Shown: positions 55,344-64,000, counted from the first letter of the stretch. The stretch is DNA of 64,000 nt from Flavivirga jejuensis (GCF_030540765.1 NZ_JAUOEL010000003.1:62001-126000); one strand, 5' to 3'. Numbers and translations are program-made. Notes: generated by a model not told the origin, from the letters alone.

Positions 55344-56870
55344 ATGAAAAAAATTATTAAAATACTCACAGTAACCGTTGTATGCTTTTCTGTTTTGGCT
55401 TTTTTTACAATTAAGAAAACTGAGTTTTCAAAATACAAACCCGTTAATACAGGGCACTCATTTGCTCCAATTACGTTTTCTTCAACAGTGCCAACAGATC
55501 CTAAAGGAGGCTATAATTCCAGCCCGGAAGAAATGGCAGAATTTGCCTGGCAAGAATTTATCGCTGTAAATTGGCCAGCAGCGACCAACTCTAATCCTGC
55601 TTCGTCTGGTTACAAACGTGGTACACCTTCTACAGCTACACTTGGAGCAACAGGGGCTGGAGGAACTGTTGTTTGGGAAACCTTTGCTCATAGAGTAGAA
55701 CTTTATCCTGGCCCACAAGGCCCTTTACCTGCTATAGAAGATGCTCCTATTAATTATCAATATCCTTCTTTTGTAACCATTACCCCCGGCCCTGGAGCAA
55801 CTAAAACGTTATTTAATAATTTAGACGAAGCAAGCGAGATTACTTTGGCTGATATGTATTATACGCCTATGATATCTCCAAATACTACAGATGCATCTTT
55901 ATTATATGAAGCTAAGGCGAATAATGTAATATATGATTATGTTAAAGACAATAGTTTTCAAAATCAAACAACCCGCAATAACGCTGCTGGAAATACCATG
56001 AAGAAGATTAACAATCAAACTTATGGAAGTCCTTTATTTGAACTCCCTAATGGCTCTGTAGAAATGAAAGCCACCTGGAGACGTTATGACCCAACAGCCG
56101 ACAATCTAGACGAATTTCATCATACAAAAGCTATTTGGTATTCGGGGAAGAGTCCTACCTTTCAAGTTCATAATGATATATTCTTATTAATAGGATTGCA
56201 TGTTATCCAAAAAACACCCGAATTCCAAACGTTTACATACGCAACATTTGAACATGTTTCAAACGAAAAAAATGGATTCCGATTTGTAAATACACATGCC
56301 GAAGTAGATAGCACAACCATACCAGGGCGTTCTATTCCAGAAGGAGGGGTTATTAAAGCCATTCGACAATATCCAATACCAGATGGTACAGATGGTTCTT
56401 TTAATTTGGTTGCTTACAATTCACAGGTTCAAAACCAATTGAAAACGCAATTTGGTAATGATATCGTATGGGCTAATTATCAACTTATCGGTATCCAAGG
56501 TCAAGTAACAAACAATCCAACGGCAGAAGTACCACCTCAAACGTTCTTTCTATCAAATTTTGTGACAGAAACAAACAATACACTTCAATTTTTCCAAGGG
56601 ACACTAACAGGAACATTTGCTAATATTGTTGACCCTAACACTCCTAAAGTACACAAGTTGGTAGAATCTGGTGGGACTTCAAAGTTTGAGGCATTCACTG
56701 CTGGTGGTTGTTTAGGTTGTCATGGATCTCAAGGACAAACCGGAGGTTATGACTTTAGTGTTATTTCTGCTAAAGGGAATTTCTTTATTCCTGAAGCTCC
56801 TGAAGATTATCCATCTGGGGTAAAAGTGGTAAACCAGAATTCACAAGGATTCCCTTTAAAACAAAACTAA
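55344..56870 (+). CDS. Secreted protein with a single c-type haem motif, CTQ-oxidase cluster
   Basis: 508 residues. An N-terminal hydrophobic segment (about 5-24) could be a signal peptide or anchor. It holds EMAEFAWQEFIAVNWPA, VVWETFAHRVELYPG, RRYDPTADNLDEFHHTKAIWYSG and, near the end, one CLGCH (Cys456, Cys459, His460), the covalent haem c motif. A c-type cytochrome next to a CTQ quinoprotein could accept electrons from it. The family is one I know only as uncharacterised cytochrome-like proteins. Starts a plus-strand run of four genes. Confidence 0.78.
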   Translation: MKKIIKILTVTVVCFSVLAFFTIKKTEFSKYKPVNTGHSFAPITFSSTVPTDPKGGYNSSPEEMAEFAWQEFIAVNWPAATNSNPASSGYKRGTPSTATLGATGAGGTVVWETFAHRVELYPGPQGPLPAIEDAPINYQYPSFVTITPGPGATKTLFNNLDEASEITLADMYYTPMISPNTTDASLLYEAKANNVIYDYVKDNSFQNQTTRNNAAGNTMKKINNQTYGSPLFELPNGSVEMKATWRRYDPTADNLDEFHHTKAIWYSGKSPTFQVHNDIFLLIGLHVIQKTPEFQTFTYATFEHVSNEKNGFRFVNTHAEVDSTTIPGRSIPEGGVIKAIRQYPIPDGTDGSFNLVAYNSQVQNQLKTQFGNDIVWANYQLIGIQGQVTNNPTAEVPPQTFFLSNFVTETNNTLQFFQGTLTGTFANIVDPNTPKVHKLVESGGTSKFEAFTAGGCLGCHGSQGQTGGYDFSVISAKGNFFIPEAPEDYPSGVKVVNQNSQGFPLKQN

Positions 56871-56913
56871 TTATTTCTAAACTAATTATTTCTAACTTTA
56901 AAATACAATTAAC

Positions 56914-57285
56914 ATGAGTACAGTAACAATTAACAGTTATGCAGATGTAACAACACAGCTAAACAATTTCGTGTCAGCAAACAGCCTTACTCCAGGACTA
57001 GCACAGCATGGTGCGTTTTGGACAACCTTAACCTATACGGAGTTCACAACAGGAACGGTTCCTGTTTATGGGATTCCTATCCTTGTTATAAATGATTCGG
57101 AAAATTCAAATATTATTCAGGTACTAAAAGGAGGTGCTGCCAATAAAACGGGATTCCCAGATATGCCAAAGCCAAGTCCTCCGTATAATTCAGAAATCCC
57201 AACTCAAACTGCTATTATTCAAGCATTATCTGACTGGATAGACAATGGCTGCCCTGAGTTTGCTAAAAACACTTATAATACATAA
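56914..57285 (+). CDS. Small protein of unknown function in the CTQ-oxidase cluster
   Basis: 123 residues, no signal peptide, starting 43 bases after the CxxCH gene. No family is recognised. It contains GLAQHGAFWTTLTYTEFTTG, a glycine/proline stretch (KGGAANKTGFPDMPKPSPPYNSE) and ends AIIQALSDWIDNGCPEF, which resembles the tail of some cytochrome-like and copper-enzyme partner domains. The single Cys is in that tail. Placement suggests a subunit or maturation partner of the oxidase. Confidence 0.7.
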   Translation: MSTVTINSYADVTTQLNNFVSANSLTPGLAQHGAFWTTLTYTEFTTGTVPVYGIPILVINDSENSNIIQVLKGGAANKTGFPDMPKPSPPYNSEIPTQTAIIQALSDWIDNGCPEFAKNTYNT

Positions 57286-57861
57286 TTACAACTATACATG
57301 CTAACACTTTAATAAAAAAATTATTAACGGCTTCTCATTATTTTAATGAAGCGTTTGTATAAAACGCTTTTAAGTTAAAGAATAAAAAGGTCAAACCTCA
57401 GGGCAAGCCCTGAACCCAATAATAGGAATCGACACAAGGGTCGAGGTATTAAACCTAGACCCTACTTTTAGCGGGATTAGTTCAACTTACAATTTTGAAT
57501 GCGTCTTACAGATTTCTCAAAATTGAGTTTTCCTGCCACGTAATAAGCGCGGACTAATAAAATTAATTTAAAGAAGATTTTCAACGAGTAATTTTTCATT
57601 GTGACAGTATAGTATTATTAAAGATAAGTTTATTACAAATTATAATAAACACTAAACCACCACTCCTATGGACTTCTAGTCCATAGGTTCGTTTTGGCAG
57701 ACTGAAAGTCTACTTCGAGATATACCAAAAGAATAAACATTGTAAAACTGAATTCCTGTGAATTCATGCCAAAAGTTTTTAGAAGTTGAAAGCGACATAC
57801 ACTTATGTTCATCCTTTTAAATACAGTTGCAACCAATAAATTAATATAAACAACAAAATTT
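57286..57861. other. Long gap inside the CTQ cluster, with hairpin
   Basis: No gene. CCTATGGACT/AGTCCATAGG around TCT (57665-57687) is a strong hairpin, followed by an AGACTGAAAGTCT hairpin of the kind in R3. The oxidase gene downstream probably has its own promoter. Confidence 0.5.
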
Positions 57862-59970
57862 ATGAGTAATGATTTAAATTTTAGAATTCACCCTGCTATT
57901 GGCATTGCCCGAGTGGGAAACAGTGATGAATACTATCTAGCTCCTGAAACAGCTGCTGGAGACACATCTGGTGACATTAGCGGCGGCTTACCTATAAAAA
58001 AAGGTACAGAATCAACTACGATTACCAGTGATGATTTACGTGATAATACCACCGAACAAAAATTTAAACGCCAGGCAGCACGTTTTAAAATTTATCAATA
58101 TGCTGCAATAACTGGAGAAGAGACATATCCTCTAGGTCCAGATGCTACCTTGCAAGAAGTTAAAATTGGCTCTAGTGTTAATGGGCAAATGGTTACAGAT
58201 ATTATTTGGTCTGTACATATGGCTAATAAAAAAGCCCAATTTTATGAGTCTGATCCTGCAGGAGGCGGGGGAGCCACAACATTTAGCAATGGTAATTTAC
58301 CGCCGTTAAGAAATCCCGATTATCCAACAGCAGGAGCGCCAGCAGCAGACCCACAACGTTTAAAATCACTATTCATTGATCCAGGACCACGTACAATATC
58401 TGGGGTAAATACACCAGCCGTTGCTTTTGATAAGGATACAACGGCATCTTATTATAACGATATAAGCAAGACTGTAAGTGAAATTGCCAACTATCCTAAA
58501 TCTTTTCCTGGTGATGCATTCAATGACCTCATAGAACCACAAGGTCCCATTACCTCTTTAGGAGAGCTTCAAACAGATGAATTTGGACGCTTGATCGTAA
58601 CTGGTGGTTATGGGAAATCGGCCAACTGGGGAAAACAGAAATTAACAGGTCCAGTAGATAACAATGGTTGGTTTGACGATGCAGGAGACGGCCCTGTTTC
58701 TGCAGTTATAGTATTAAGTGATGGCTCTCAATTAGCTGTACAAGGCAGTGCCTGGGTAGCAGCAACAGATCCATCATATGCCCCTCAGATAAAAAATGTC
58801 GTTTCTCTTTGGGAGGATATCTACGATGCATGGGTGCGTGATTTAAGATTGATTCCAGAATTGTATGATGGAACTTCTTTTAATGACAATTACATTCCAG
58901 GATTTGACAATCAAGTAACAGGAGTTTTTGAAGGTGCCGAACTCCAGCAATGGATTGCTAATCTTCCATTATACCCTGGGTCAACCTCTGGAGGAAATCC
59001 ACACGCTGGTCGTCCTACAACTTACAATAGCGGCTCGCCCACTAATAAATTCTTTACACTACTTAGAAACCCTAATCAAGATCAATTTGACATTTATGCT
59101 CCAGATGGTAGCCCATCGCCATACATGCCGTTAAGCCTTGGAGACTCTGGGCAAAGTTTCTTGAGTGTTACAAAAACACAATATTTCTTTTTAACGCAAT
59201 GGAGTTTAAAAAAATGTAATGAAACCTCTTCGGTATTGGGAGCGGGAGAACTACTGGATCAAAACACCCTTCTCAATTGTTTGGGAGGTCGTTTTAGTCC
59301 TGGTATTGATCTAACCTGGATAGTACGGAATAAGGATTTGTACATTGACGATTGGGAAAATTCCAATACGGGACCTTTTAGAATAAATTCCCAACAACTC
59401 GATTATGGAAATATAACACCTGGACAAGCCTTTTTAACAGAAGGTTATGTTCCTTTTCATTCCACAACAGGAATTCAACCTGGTGATATACTTAAACTAA
59501 TGGCCATACCATGGCATACTGATTATAACTCTTGTGCTAACCATCCACCTTCCACAAATGAAACTACAGTTTATCCAACATCAGCACCTCCTTCATACGG
59601 ACCGTCATCTTATGATGATTATAGTTTCTGGTCTTGGCCAGCCCAACGTCCAGTTGCGGTATTTACGAGCACCAAACCGTATACTGAGAAAGCTCAGTGG
59701 TTTACCTTAAGAGGCCCTGGAACAGATCCTATTAAAGATCCATCAGTACCAAAAAGTTCGGGAACACCTGAACAGAATGTGTGTCGTTACCAGTCCATCG
59801 AAGACATTATGACTAATTGGCAAAAAATAGGCGTAGTCATGGAAGCTACTACCATTGATGGGATCGACGATTTTGGTTATCCTACGGGTTGGTATCTGGA
59901 AGCAGAAAGTCAGTTTGAAGACGGTGAGTCTGTACCACCATGGCCAAATTTTTTACCAAAGTCTTCGTGA
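57862..59970 (+). CDS. LodA/GoxA-family CTQ-dependent oxidase
   Basis: 702 residues, no signal peptide, the usual length. It opens with the family signature FRIHPAIGIARVGNSDEYYLAPE. The cofactor region is conserved: DYNSC (Asp554, Cys558), like the Asp512/Cys516 pair of lysine oxidase LodA, and a tryptophan just before PAQRP (Trp592) as the likely cross-link partner; the Cys-Trp spacing is shorter than in LodA. Members oxidise the amino group of an amino acid, releasing H2O2 and NH3. The substrate is not predictable. LodB-like gene follows at 60452. Confidence 0.9.
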   Translation: MSNDLNFRIHPAIGIARVGNSDEYYLAPETAAGDTSGDISGGLPIKKGTESTTITSDDLRDNTTEQKFKRQAARFKIYQYAAITGEETYPLGPDATLQEVKIGSSVNGQMVTDIIWSVHMANKKAQFYESDPAGGGGATTFSNGNLPPLRNPDYPTAGAPAADPQRLKSLFIDPGPRTISGVNTPAVAFDKDTTASYYNDISKTVSEIANYPKSFPGDAFNDLIEPQGPITSLGELQTDEFGRLIVTGGYGKSANWGKQKLTGPVDNNGWFDDAGDGPVSAVIVLSDGSQLAVQGSAWVAATDPSYAPQIKNVVSLWEDIYDAWVRDLRLIPELYDGTSFNDNYIPGFDNQVTGVFEGAELQQWIANLPLYPGSTSGGNPHAGRPTTYNSGSPTNKFFTLLRNPNQDQFDIYAPDGSPSPYMPLSLGDSGQSFLSVTKTQYFFLTQWSLKKCNETSSVLGAGELLDQNTLLNCLGGRFSPGIDLTWIVRNKDLYIDDWENSNTGPFRINSQQLDYGNITPGQAFLTEGYVPFHSTTGIQPGDILKLMAIPWHTDYNSCANHPPSTNETTVYPTSAPPSYGPSSYDDYSFWSWPAQRPVAVFTSTKPYTEKAQWFTLRGPGTDPIKDPSVPKSSGTPEQNVCRYQSIEDIMTNWQKIGVVMEATTIDGIDDFGYPTGWYLEAESQFEDGESVPPWPNFLPKSS

Positions 59971-60451
59971 ATAATTTGAGTAATACGAAATAAAAAATTT
60001 CTTAAAGCCAGCTTCCCTTTGCCAGCCAGACAGGCTTGGGGTAAAGCCTGGAGAAATTCCTTTCGATTAAATAGATTTTAAGAATATGTGTTCCACGACT
60101 TGATTAGATACTCAATGTCGTGGAATATCTTTTTTATGTAGACATCTATTTTGTTTTTAACGTCAGTTCGATATATTAAATATTGATAATAAGCAATTTG
60201 CGCATATAAATAATAAAATTGTTCATTCCGAAGGCTATCAAAAACAAAATATATTTTGATTAAAGGTATGAAGCGTAGTTTTTGAGGAGGCATCTCAATT
60301 TTATGAGATATCTCCTCACTCATGCTTCGCTCTGTCGACATAACAAAACATGGTTTATCAGAAATATACATTATTTATCTTTTTTAATTTATGTCGAGTT
60401 TCACGTTTTTAATACTAGCTCTAATTTTAGGTTGAAAATGGTATTACTTAC
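59971..60451. other. Gap between the oxidase and flavoprotein genes, with hairpin
   Basis: No supported gene. Around 60225-60260 is an R1 fragment (AACAAAATATATTTTGAT) and at 60284-60317 a hairpin GAGGAGGCATCTCA / TGAGATATCTCCTC (12 of 14 paired). A 97-residue minus-strand frame here is not supported. Confidence 0.5.
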
Positions 60452-60481
60452 ATGGAGAGGAAAGATTACATTGAAACAGGT

Positions 60482-61618
60482 ATGAAAAAAACAAAACATT
60501 CAGAAAACTACGAGGTTGTCATTATTGGTGGTGGCCCTGCAGGAACAGCAACAGCAATTCAATTGGTTCGATTGGGAATACAATCGGTATTGATTGTAGA
60601 AAAAGGGAGTTATTCTGATAGTAAAATAGGAGAAAGCCTACCGCCGAACACCAATGTATTACTGCGGCAACTAGGCATATGGCATGCCTTTAAGTTGGAA
60701 GGGCATCTACAAGTGGGAGGTAGTTGTTCTATTTGGGGTAGTGCCGAATCTGGTTATAATGATTATTTTATCAATCCCCATGGATTGGGTTGGCATTTAG
60801 ATAGAAACAAGTTTGAACGTTTTCTCGCCAATCAAGCCTGTAAATTAGGAGCTGAATTACGAACAAAAACACTATTTGAAAGCATTGTTTCTGAAACCAA
60901 TACAGGTTTTTGTTTAGAAATTCAAAATGAAAAAAAAGAAACAACCAAGATTCAGGCACGTTTTGTGGTAGATGCCAGTGGAGCTCATGCTATATTCGCT
61001 AGAAAAAGAGGGCCTTCTAAAAACATCCTTGATCGTTTGATCTTTCTTTCTGGTTTCATTGAGATACCTAATGCCGTCAACTTTAGTTCGCTTACTATGT
61101 TAGAAGCTGTTGAATATGGCTGGTGGTATTTTGCGGTTTTACCTGGCAAACGTGTTATTGCCGCCTTAGCAACAGATCCAGAAGTTGTTAACAAATATGA
61201 ATTGACTAAGCCTGAGCACTGGCTGGCACTCTTAAGAGAAACCAAAGTATTGCCTTTGCAGTTAAAACCGCACTTAAACCTATGCGAAAAAATAATAGCA
61301 AGTCCTGCTTTATCATCTTCCCTACCACAACCTTGTGGTCCAAATTGGTTGGCTGTTGGTGATGCCGCTTCTTCCTACGATCCTATTTGTTCTCTTGGTA
61401 TTCATAAAGGTTTGCTAACAGGTATGGAGGCAGCAAAGACCATTACGGAAATCTTAAATAACTCGAACGAAAATGCTTTAAAAAACTATCACGATTTTCT
61501 AGAAACCGATTTTAAAAAATACAAAAAAAGCAGAGATTATTTTTATGGATTGGAAAATCGTTGGGCACATTCTCCTTTTTGGAATCGAAGGAAAAACCCT
61601 AATCATATACTATCATAA
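60482..61618 (+). CDS. LodB-like FAD-dependent protein for CTQ formation
   Basis: 378 residues from ATG 60482 (MKKTKHSENYEVVIIGGGPAGTATAIQL); an upstream ATG at 60452 in frame would add 10 residues and cannot be ruled out. Dinucleotide-binding GGGPAG at about 16-21, VDASG near 165, and the halogenase-type flavin motif GDAASSYDPICSLGIHKG. In Marinomonas, LodB is required to make the cysteine tryptophylquinone of LodA. Here the partner is the gene at 57862, with a 481-base gap rather than the usual tight spacing. Confidence 0.88.
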   Translation: MKKTKHSENYEVVIIGGGPAGTATAIQLVRLGIQSVLIVEKGSYSDSKIGESLPPNTNVLLRQLGIWHAFKLEGHLQVGGSCSIWGSAESGYNDYFINPHGLGWHLDRNKFERFLANQACKLGAELRTKTLFESIVSETNTGFCLEIQNEKKETTKIQARFVVDASGAHAIFARKRGPSKNILDRLIFLSGFIEIPNAVNFSSLTMLEAVEYGWWYFAVLPGKRVIAALATDPEVVNKYELTKPEHWLALLRETKVLPLQLKPHLNLCEKIIASPALSSSLPQPCGPNWLAVGDAASSYDPICSLGIHKGLLTGMEAAKTITEILNNSNENALKNYHDFLETDFKKYKKSRDYFYGLENRWAHSPFWNRRKNPNHILS

Positions 61619-61913
61619 CTCTATTAGGCTCTAGATTCATACATCCAGTACATAAATAGCAGATATAACAATAATTGGATCATTTTAAATAACTATTGAA
61701 TAGCCTCAACGCCTTATGTCTCCATCATCTCATCAATTCTTTTCTATTAAATAAGCATGAAGGTTTTAAGTTCCTAAAAAATCAAGTTTATTGAAAAAAT
61801 AGTGATAAAACACTAACAAAACACACTCATATATATTAAATATTCAATTATTTAATATTTTTTTTGCTTAATTATTGATTTTATTCGAAATTTTTACTTA
61901 TTTTAGCCTCGCC
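61619..61913. other. Intergenic region upstream of the PL7 gene
   Basis: AT-rich, no gene. The GATTTTATTCG and TACTTATTTTAG stretch at about 61878-61908 may hold the PL7 promoter, but the match is loose. Confidence 0.35.
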
Positions 61914-61953
61914 AAATTGGTAAACCAATTTGGTAAAGCAGTTTGGTAAACCA
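61914..61953 (+). promoter_or_regulatory. Triple 13-bp repeat with TGGTAAACCA cores, upstream of PL7
   Basis: TGGTAAACCA, TGGTAAAGCA and TGGTAAACCA lie at 61918, 61931 and 61944, exactly 13 bases apart; the first is part of the palindrome AAATTGGT-AA-ACCAATTT. The pattern is close to known FadR/GntR-type hexuronate operators (AATTGGTATACCAATT). It is 89-128 bases before the PL7 start and implies repression relieved by alginate products. Confidence 0.75.
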
Positions 61954-62041
61954 CTTTTTAGAAAATTTGATTTTTATAATATAGATTAAAACTTAGCAGT
62001 AACGACTAAACATTGCTGAGCTTAAACTAAACTATAATATT

Positions 62042-63373
62042 ATGAAAAAAAATGAATTTTTTTTTAAGAAAAAATATTGCTTAAATGCTTTATTTATTGC
62101 CCTATTACTTCTGGTAACAAATTGTTCCAATGAAAATCTCGCTCTTGAGGCCACAAATGATGTTGAGCAAGTAGTTGACGAAAACACAAAAATCCCTTCT
62201 ACTGCTAAATCCGATAAATCTGTTAAGATGTCGATTAATTCGGTTTCTGCCAGTGCACAACATAGCTCTACTTACTCTGCAGCAAAAGCCACAGATGGCA
62301 ATTTAAATACGCGGTGGACTGCCAATGGAACTGTATATTTATATTTAGATCTTGGTTCTACAGCATTAATTGATTATGTTAAAATTGCACATCATGCAGG
62401 AAATAGCAGGGTATACAAAATGAAGTTCCATGTACGTAATTCAACTAGTGGCAGTTGGAATCTTGTTGGAACTAAATCGAGTCCAGGCAATACTAGTAAT
62501 TTTTATGATTACGACCTTGTTAACAGTAATAACAGATACATGAGAGTTACATGTACTGGTAATTCTTCAAATGGTTATAGTGATATCAAAGAGATAGAAC
62601 TTTGGGGAACACCTGGTGGCGGTACTACTCCTCCTCCTAGCGGTTCAGCTAAAGATATTTTAGGTGGCCTCACAAATTGGAAGTTAAATGCATATTCTGG
62701 TTCTCTTAATGTAGGCAGTAGCAACAATGGGCTGTCTTATGTTGACAGTGCATCAAAAAATGACAACTCAGGTTGGTTTTATGGCTCTAACGGATTTGCT
62801 TATTTTAAAACGTACCCAGGTAATCCAACAAGTGGAGGTTCGTCTAATCCAAGAACCGAATTAAGAGAAATGACTTCAAACGGTTCTTCCACAATACATT
62901 GGGATGGCACCACTAGTACGGAACATTCAATGAAATGGACCGTTAGGGTAGATGATTTACCACCATCTGGAAAGGTATGTTTTGGTCAAATTCATGCAGA
63001 AAGTGGCTCATCTTATGATGACATCCTCCGAGTTCAAGTACAAGGAAGTAGTGGACAAAATTCTGGCTCTGTAACATTGAGGCTTCTAGGGTATGCTACT
63101 GAGGAATTATTAGGTAGTGGACAGTCCATTAATTTCAATTTTAATATGGACACCGCTTATTCTTTTGAATTGGCCATGAAAAATAAAATCGTAAAACTTT
63201 ATGCATTAAATTCTAGTGGTTCAAGAACGAGTACTCTTTTTACTTCAGGAAGTATAAATTCTGATGGCAACTATTTTAAAGTGGGATGTTATTTACAGTC
63301 TACATCTAGTAGCCATAGTGGTTCTTCTGTTTATGGGTTAGTGGGAATTTCATCTCTTAGCGTTTCCCATTAA
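62042..63373 (+). CDS. CBM32 / PL7 alginate lyase lipoprotein
   Basis: 443 residues with lipobox LLLVTNC (Cys28). A discoidin/CBM32 domain (about 62-188), a GGGTTPPPSGS linker and a PL7 domain (about 205-443) follow. The three PL7 motifs are intact: RTELREM (from Arg271), QIH (316-318) and YFKVGCYLQ (from Tyr411). QIH is the variant linked to guluronate-containing blocks. A cell-surface enzyme that feeds the KDG pathway encoded at 9.2-12.2 kb. No neighbour in the same operon is seen. Confidence 0.93.
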   Translation: MKKNEFFFKKKYCLNALFIALLLLVTNCSNENLALEATNDVEQVVDENTKIPSTAKSDKSVKMSINSVSASAQHSSTYSAAKATDGNLNTRWTANGTVYLYLDLGSTALIDYVKIAHHAGNSRVYKMKFHVRNSTSGSWNLVGTKSSPGNTSNFYDYDLVNSNNRYMRVTCTGNSSNGYSDIKEIELWGTPGGGTTPPPSGSAKDILGGLTNWKLNAYSGSLNVGSSNNGLSYVDSASKNDNSGWFYGSNGFAYFKTYPGNPTSGGSSNPRTELREMTSNGSSTIHWDGTTSTEHSMKWTVRVDDLPPSGKVCFGQIHAESGSSYDDILRVQVQGSSGQNSGSVTLRLLGYATEELLGSGQSINFNFNMDTAYSFELAMKNKIVKLYALNSSGSRTSTLFTSGSINSDGNYFKVGCYLQSTSSSHSGSSVYGLVGISSLSVSH

Positions 63374-63418
63374 AAATAAAGAGGTTTAACTTAAAACAAA
63401 GCATGTTATGAAATAACT

Positions 63419-63625
63419 GTAAAGAGGCTGTATAAAAAGTGTCATTCTGAATTTTACCGAGAAACAAAATATATTTTGTTTTAAAAGTAGCAGTGAAGCT
63501 GTGAAGAATTTATAAAATTTTAATATTTTGGTTTTCAAACAAATAAAATGCTTCACTTTTCTCTGAATGACAAATTGTTTTGCTCTGAATCACAAAGTTT
63601 ATCAATTGTTAAACAGCCTCTTTAC
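63419..63625. repeat. R1-type element bounded by perfect 13-bp inverted repeats
   Basis: GTAAAGAGGCTGT at 63419-63431 returns inverted as ACAGCCTCTTTAC at 63613-63625. Inside are AAAAAGTGTCATTCTGAA and CAAAATATATTTTG, typical of R1. This gives the boundaries of the R1 family in one copy. Confidence 0.7.
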
Positions 63626-63629
63626 TTTT

Positions 63630-63880
63630 AACCTGAGTTTGATCTAAGGATCGTAGATAAAAGGCAATAAATATGCTAGATTCAACTTATAATTATTATA
63701 AACTAGCTAGACTAGTTTATAATAATTTAAGGAAGAAGATGGTATGTTTATTGGTTTTTAGCTTGAAATTAATAGATTTGAATATGTTTCAGATATCTAA
63801 AATTTACTTCATTAAGATAAACGTTTCATAAACAGCATTTTACAAAAACAACCTCATGTTCCTTAGGTCGAACTCAGGTT
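63630..63880. mobile_element. MITE-like non-autonomous element, copy 2 (inverted)
   Basis: Terminal inverted repeats (left AACCTGAGTTTGATCTAAGG) differ at two of 21 positions. Central hairpin AATTATTATAAACTAG / CTAGTTTATAATAATT (63691-63727). Its reverse complement matches copy 1 at 6328-6582 over the full length. It lies between the R1 element and the partial gene at 63895. Confidence 0.8.
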
Positions 63881-63894
63881 TTTATTGTATTTTA

Positions 63895-64000
63895 TTACAA
63901 ATTAAGCTTATAACACATAACGTTGTTATGAAAAAAGGTGGGAACAAGTAACATCTGTGTTTCTGGAATATAATCGATATCTGCTGCATAAATGCCATCC
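63895..64000 (-). CDS. C-terminal end of a protein, possibly beta-propeller
   Basis: The minus-strand frame enters at the right edge and ends at the stop 63895-63897. The 34 visible residues (DGIYAADIDYIPETQMLLVP then TFFHNNVMCYKLNL) look like the last blade of an SMP-30/NHL-type propeller, where similar VPTFFDN and YKL endings occur. The family is a guess from a short tail; the frame itself is well supported. Confidence 0.55.
   Translation of the reverse strand, partial: DGIYAADIDYIPETQMLLVPTFFHNNVMCYKLNL

Noticed and set aside
60078-60371. 97-codon minus-strand frame between the oxidase and LodB-like genes
   Set aside because: It crosses an R1 fragment and a hairpin; the translation is rich in Tyr/Ile without a family signal.

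Overview
The window is AT-rich DNA from a member of the Bacteroidota, most likely a marine Flavobacteriaceae. The grounds are SusC/SusD genes, a FecR/ECF-sigma pair, LytTR and LytS-type signalling, lipoproteins with typical Bacteroidota lipoboxes, alginate-type sugar-acid catabolism, a PL7 alginate lyase, and a TAnnTTTG-type promoter. No rRNA, tRNA or CRISPR array was seen.

Layout. 1-4.7 kb: a LytS-type kinase and LytTR regulator flanked by two secreted proteins that share a module with the kinase sensor domain. 4.8-9.1 kb: housekeeping genes der, era and an FKBP lipoprotein, plus a MITE-like element. 9.2-12.2 kb: KDPG aldolase and KDG kinase, divergent from a LacI regulator, with two perfect palindromic operators between them (the lower end of alginate/uronate catabolism). 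12.7-18.6 kb: a large fused alpha-oxoamine synthase/BioF2-acetyltransferase gene divergent from two tandem STAS-like genes and two tandem PAS-AraC regulators. 18.6-22.6 kb: a repeat-rich, nearly gene-free stretch with tandem and dispersed repeats and 21-bp direct repeats. 22.6-32.3 kb: a decayed-looking region with an outer-membrane beta-barrel gene, an IS4-family relic, a FecR anti-sigma gene, a half-length M16 peptidase, tandem repeats and an ECF sigma gene.

33-54.6 kb is a polysaccharide utilization locus, almost all on the minus strand. It holds a GHMP sugar kinase, a sugar nucleotidyltransferase, an epimerase relic, an SSS-family transporter, a NagB/PIG-L fusion, a hexose-phosphate mutase, SusC, SusD, a GH109-like protein, two DUF4832-type lipoproteins, a PKD/CBM9-like lipoprotein and an NagX-like membrane acyltransferase. 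A divergent LacI regulator and a CBM9-like protein lie at its head. The gene content points to an N-acetylhexosamine-containing glycan, possibly GalNAc; this is inference.

55.3-61.6 kb encodes a LodA/GoxA-like CTQ quinoprotein oxidase and its LodB-like flavoprotein, with a CxxCH protein and a small partner upstream. 62.0-63.4 kb is a CBM32-PL7 alginate lyase lipoprotein with a 13-bp-period TGGTAAACCA operator array. The window ends with a second, inverted MITE copy and the 3' end of another gene.

The best candidates for undescribed biology are the CTQ oxidase/c-heme cluster, the oxoamine synthase-AraC region with its 21-bp direct repeats, the amino-sugar PUL, and the MITE whose central hairpin shows paired changes between copies.
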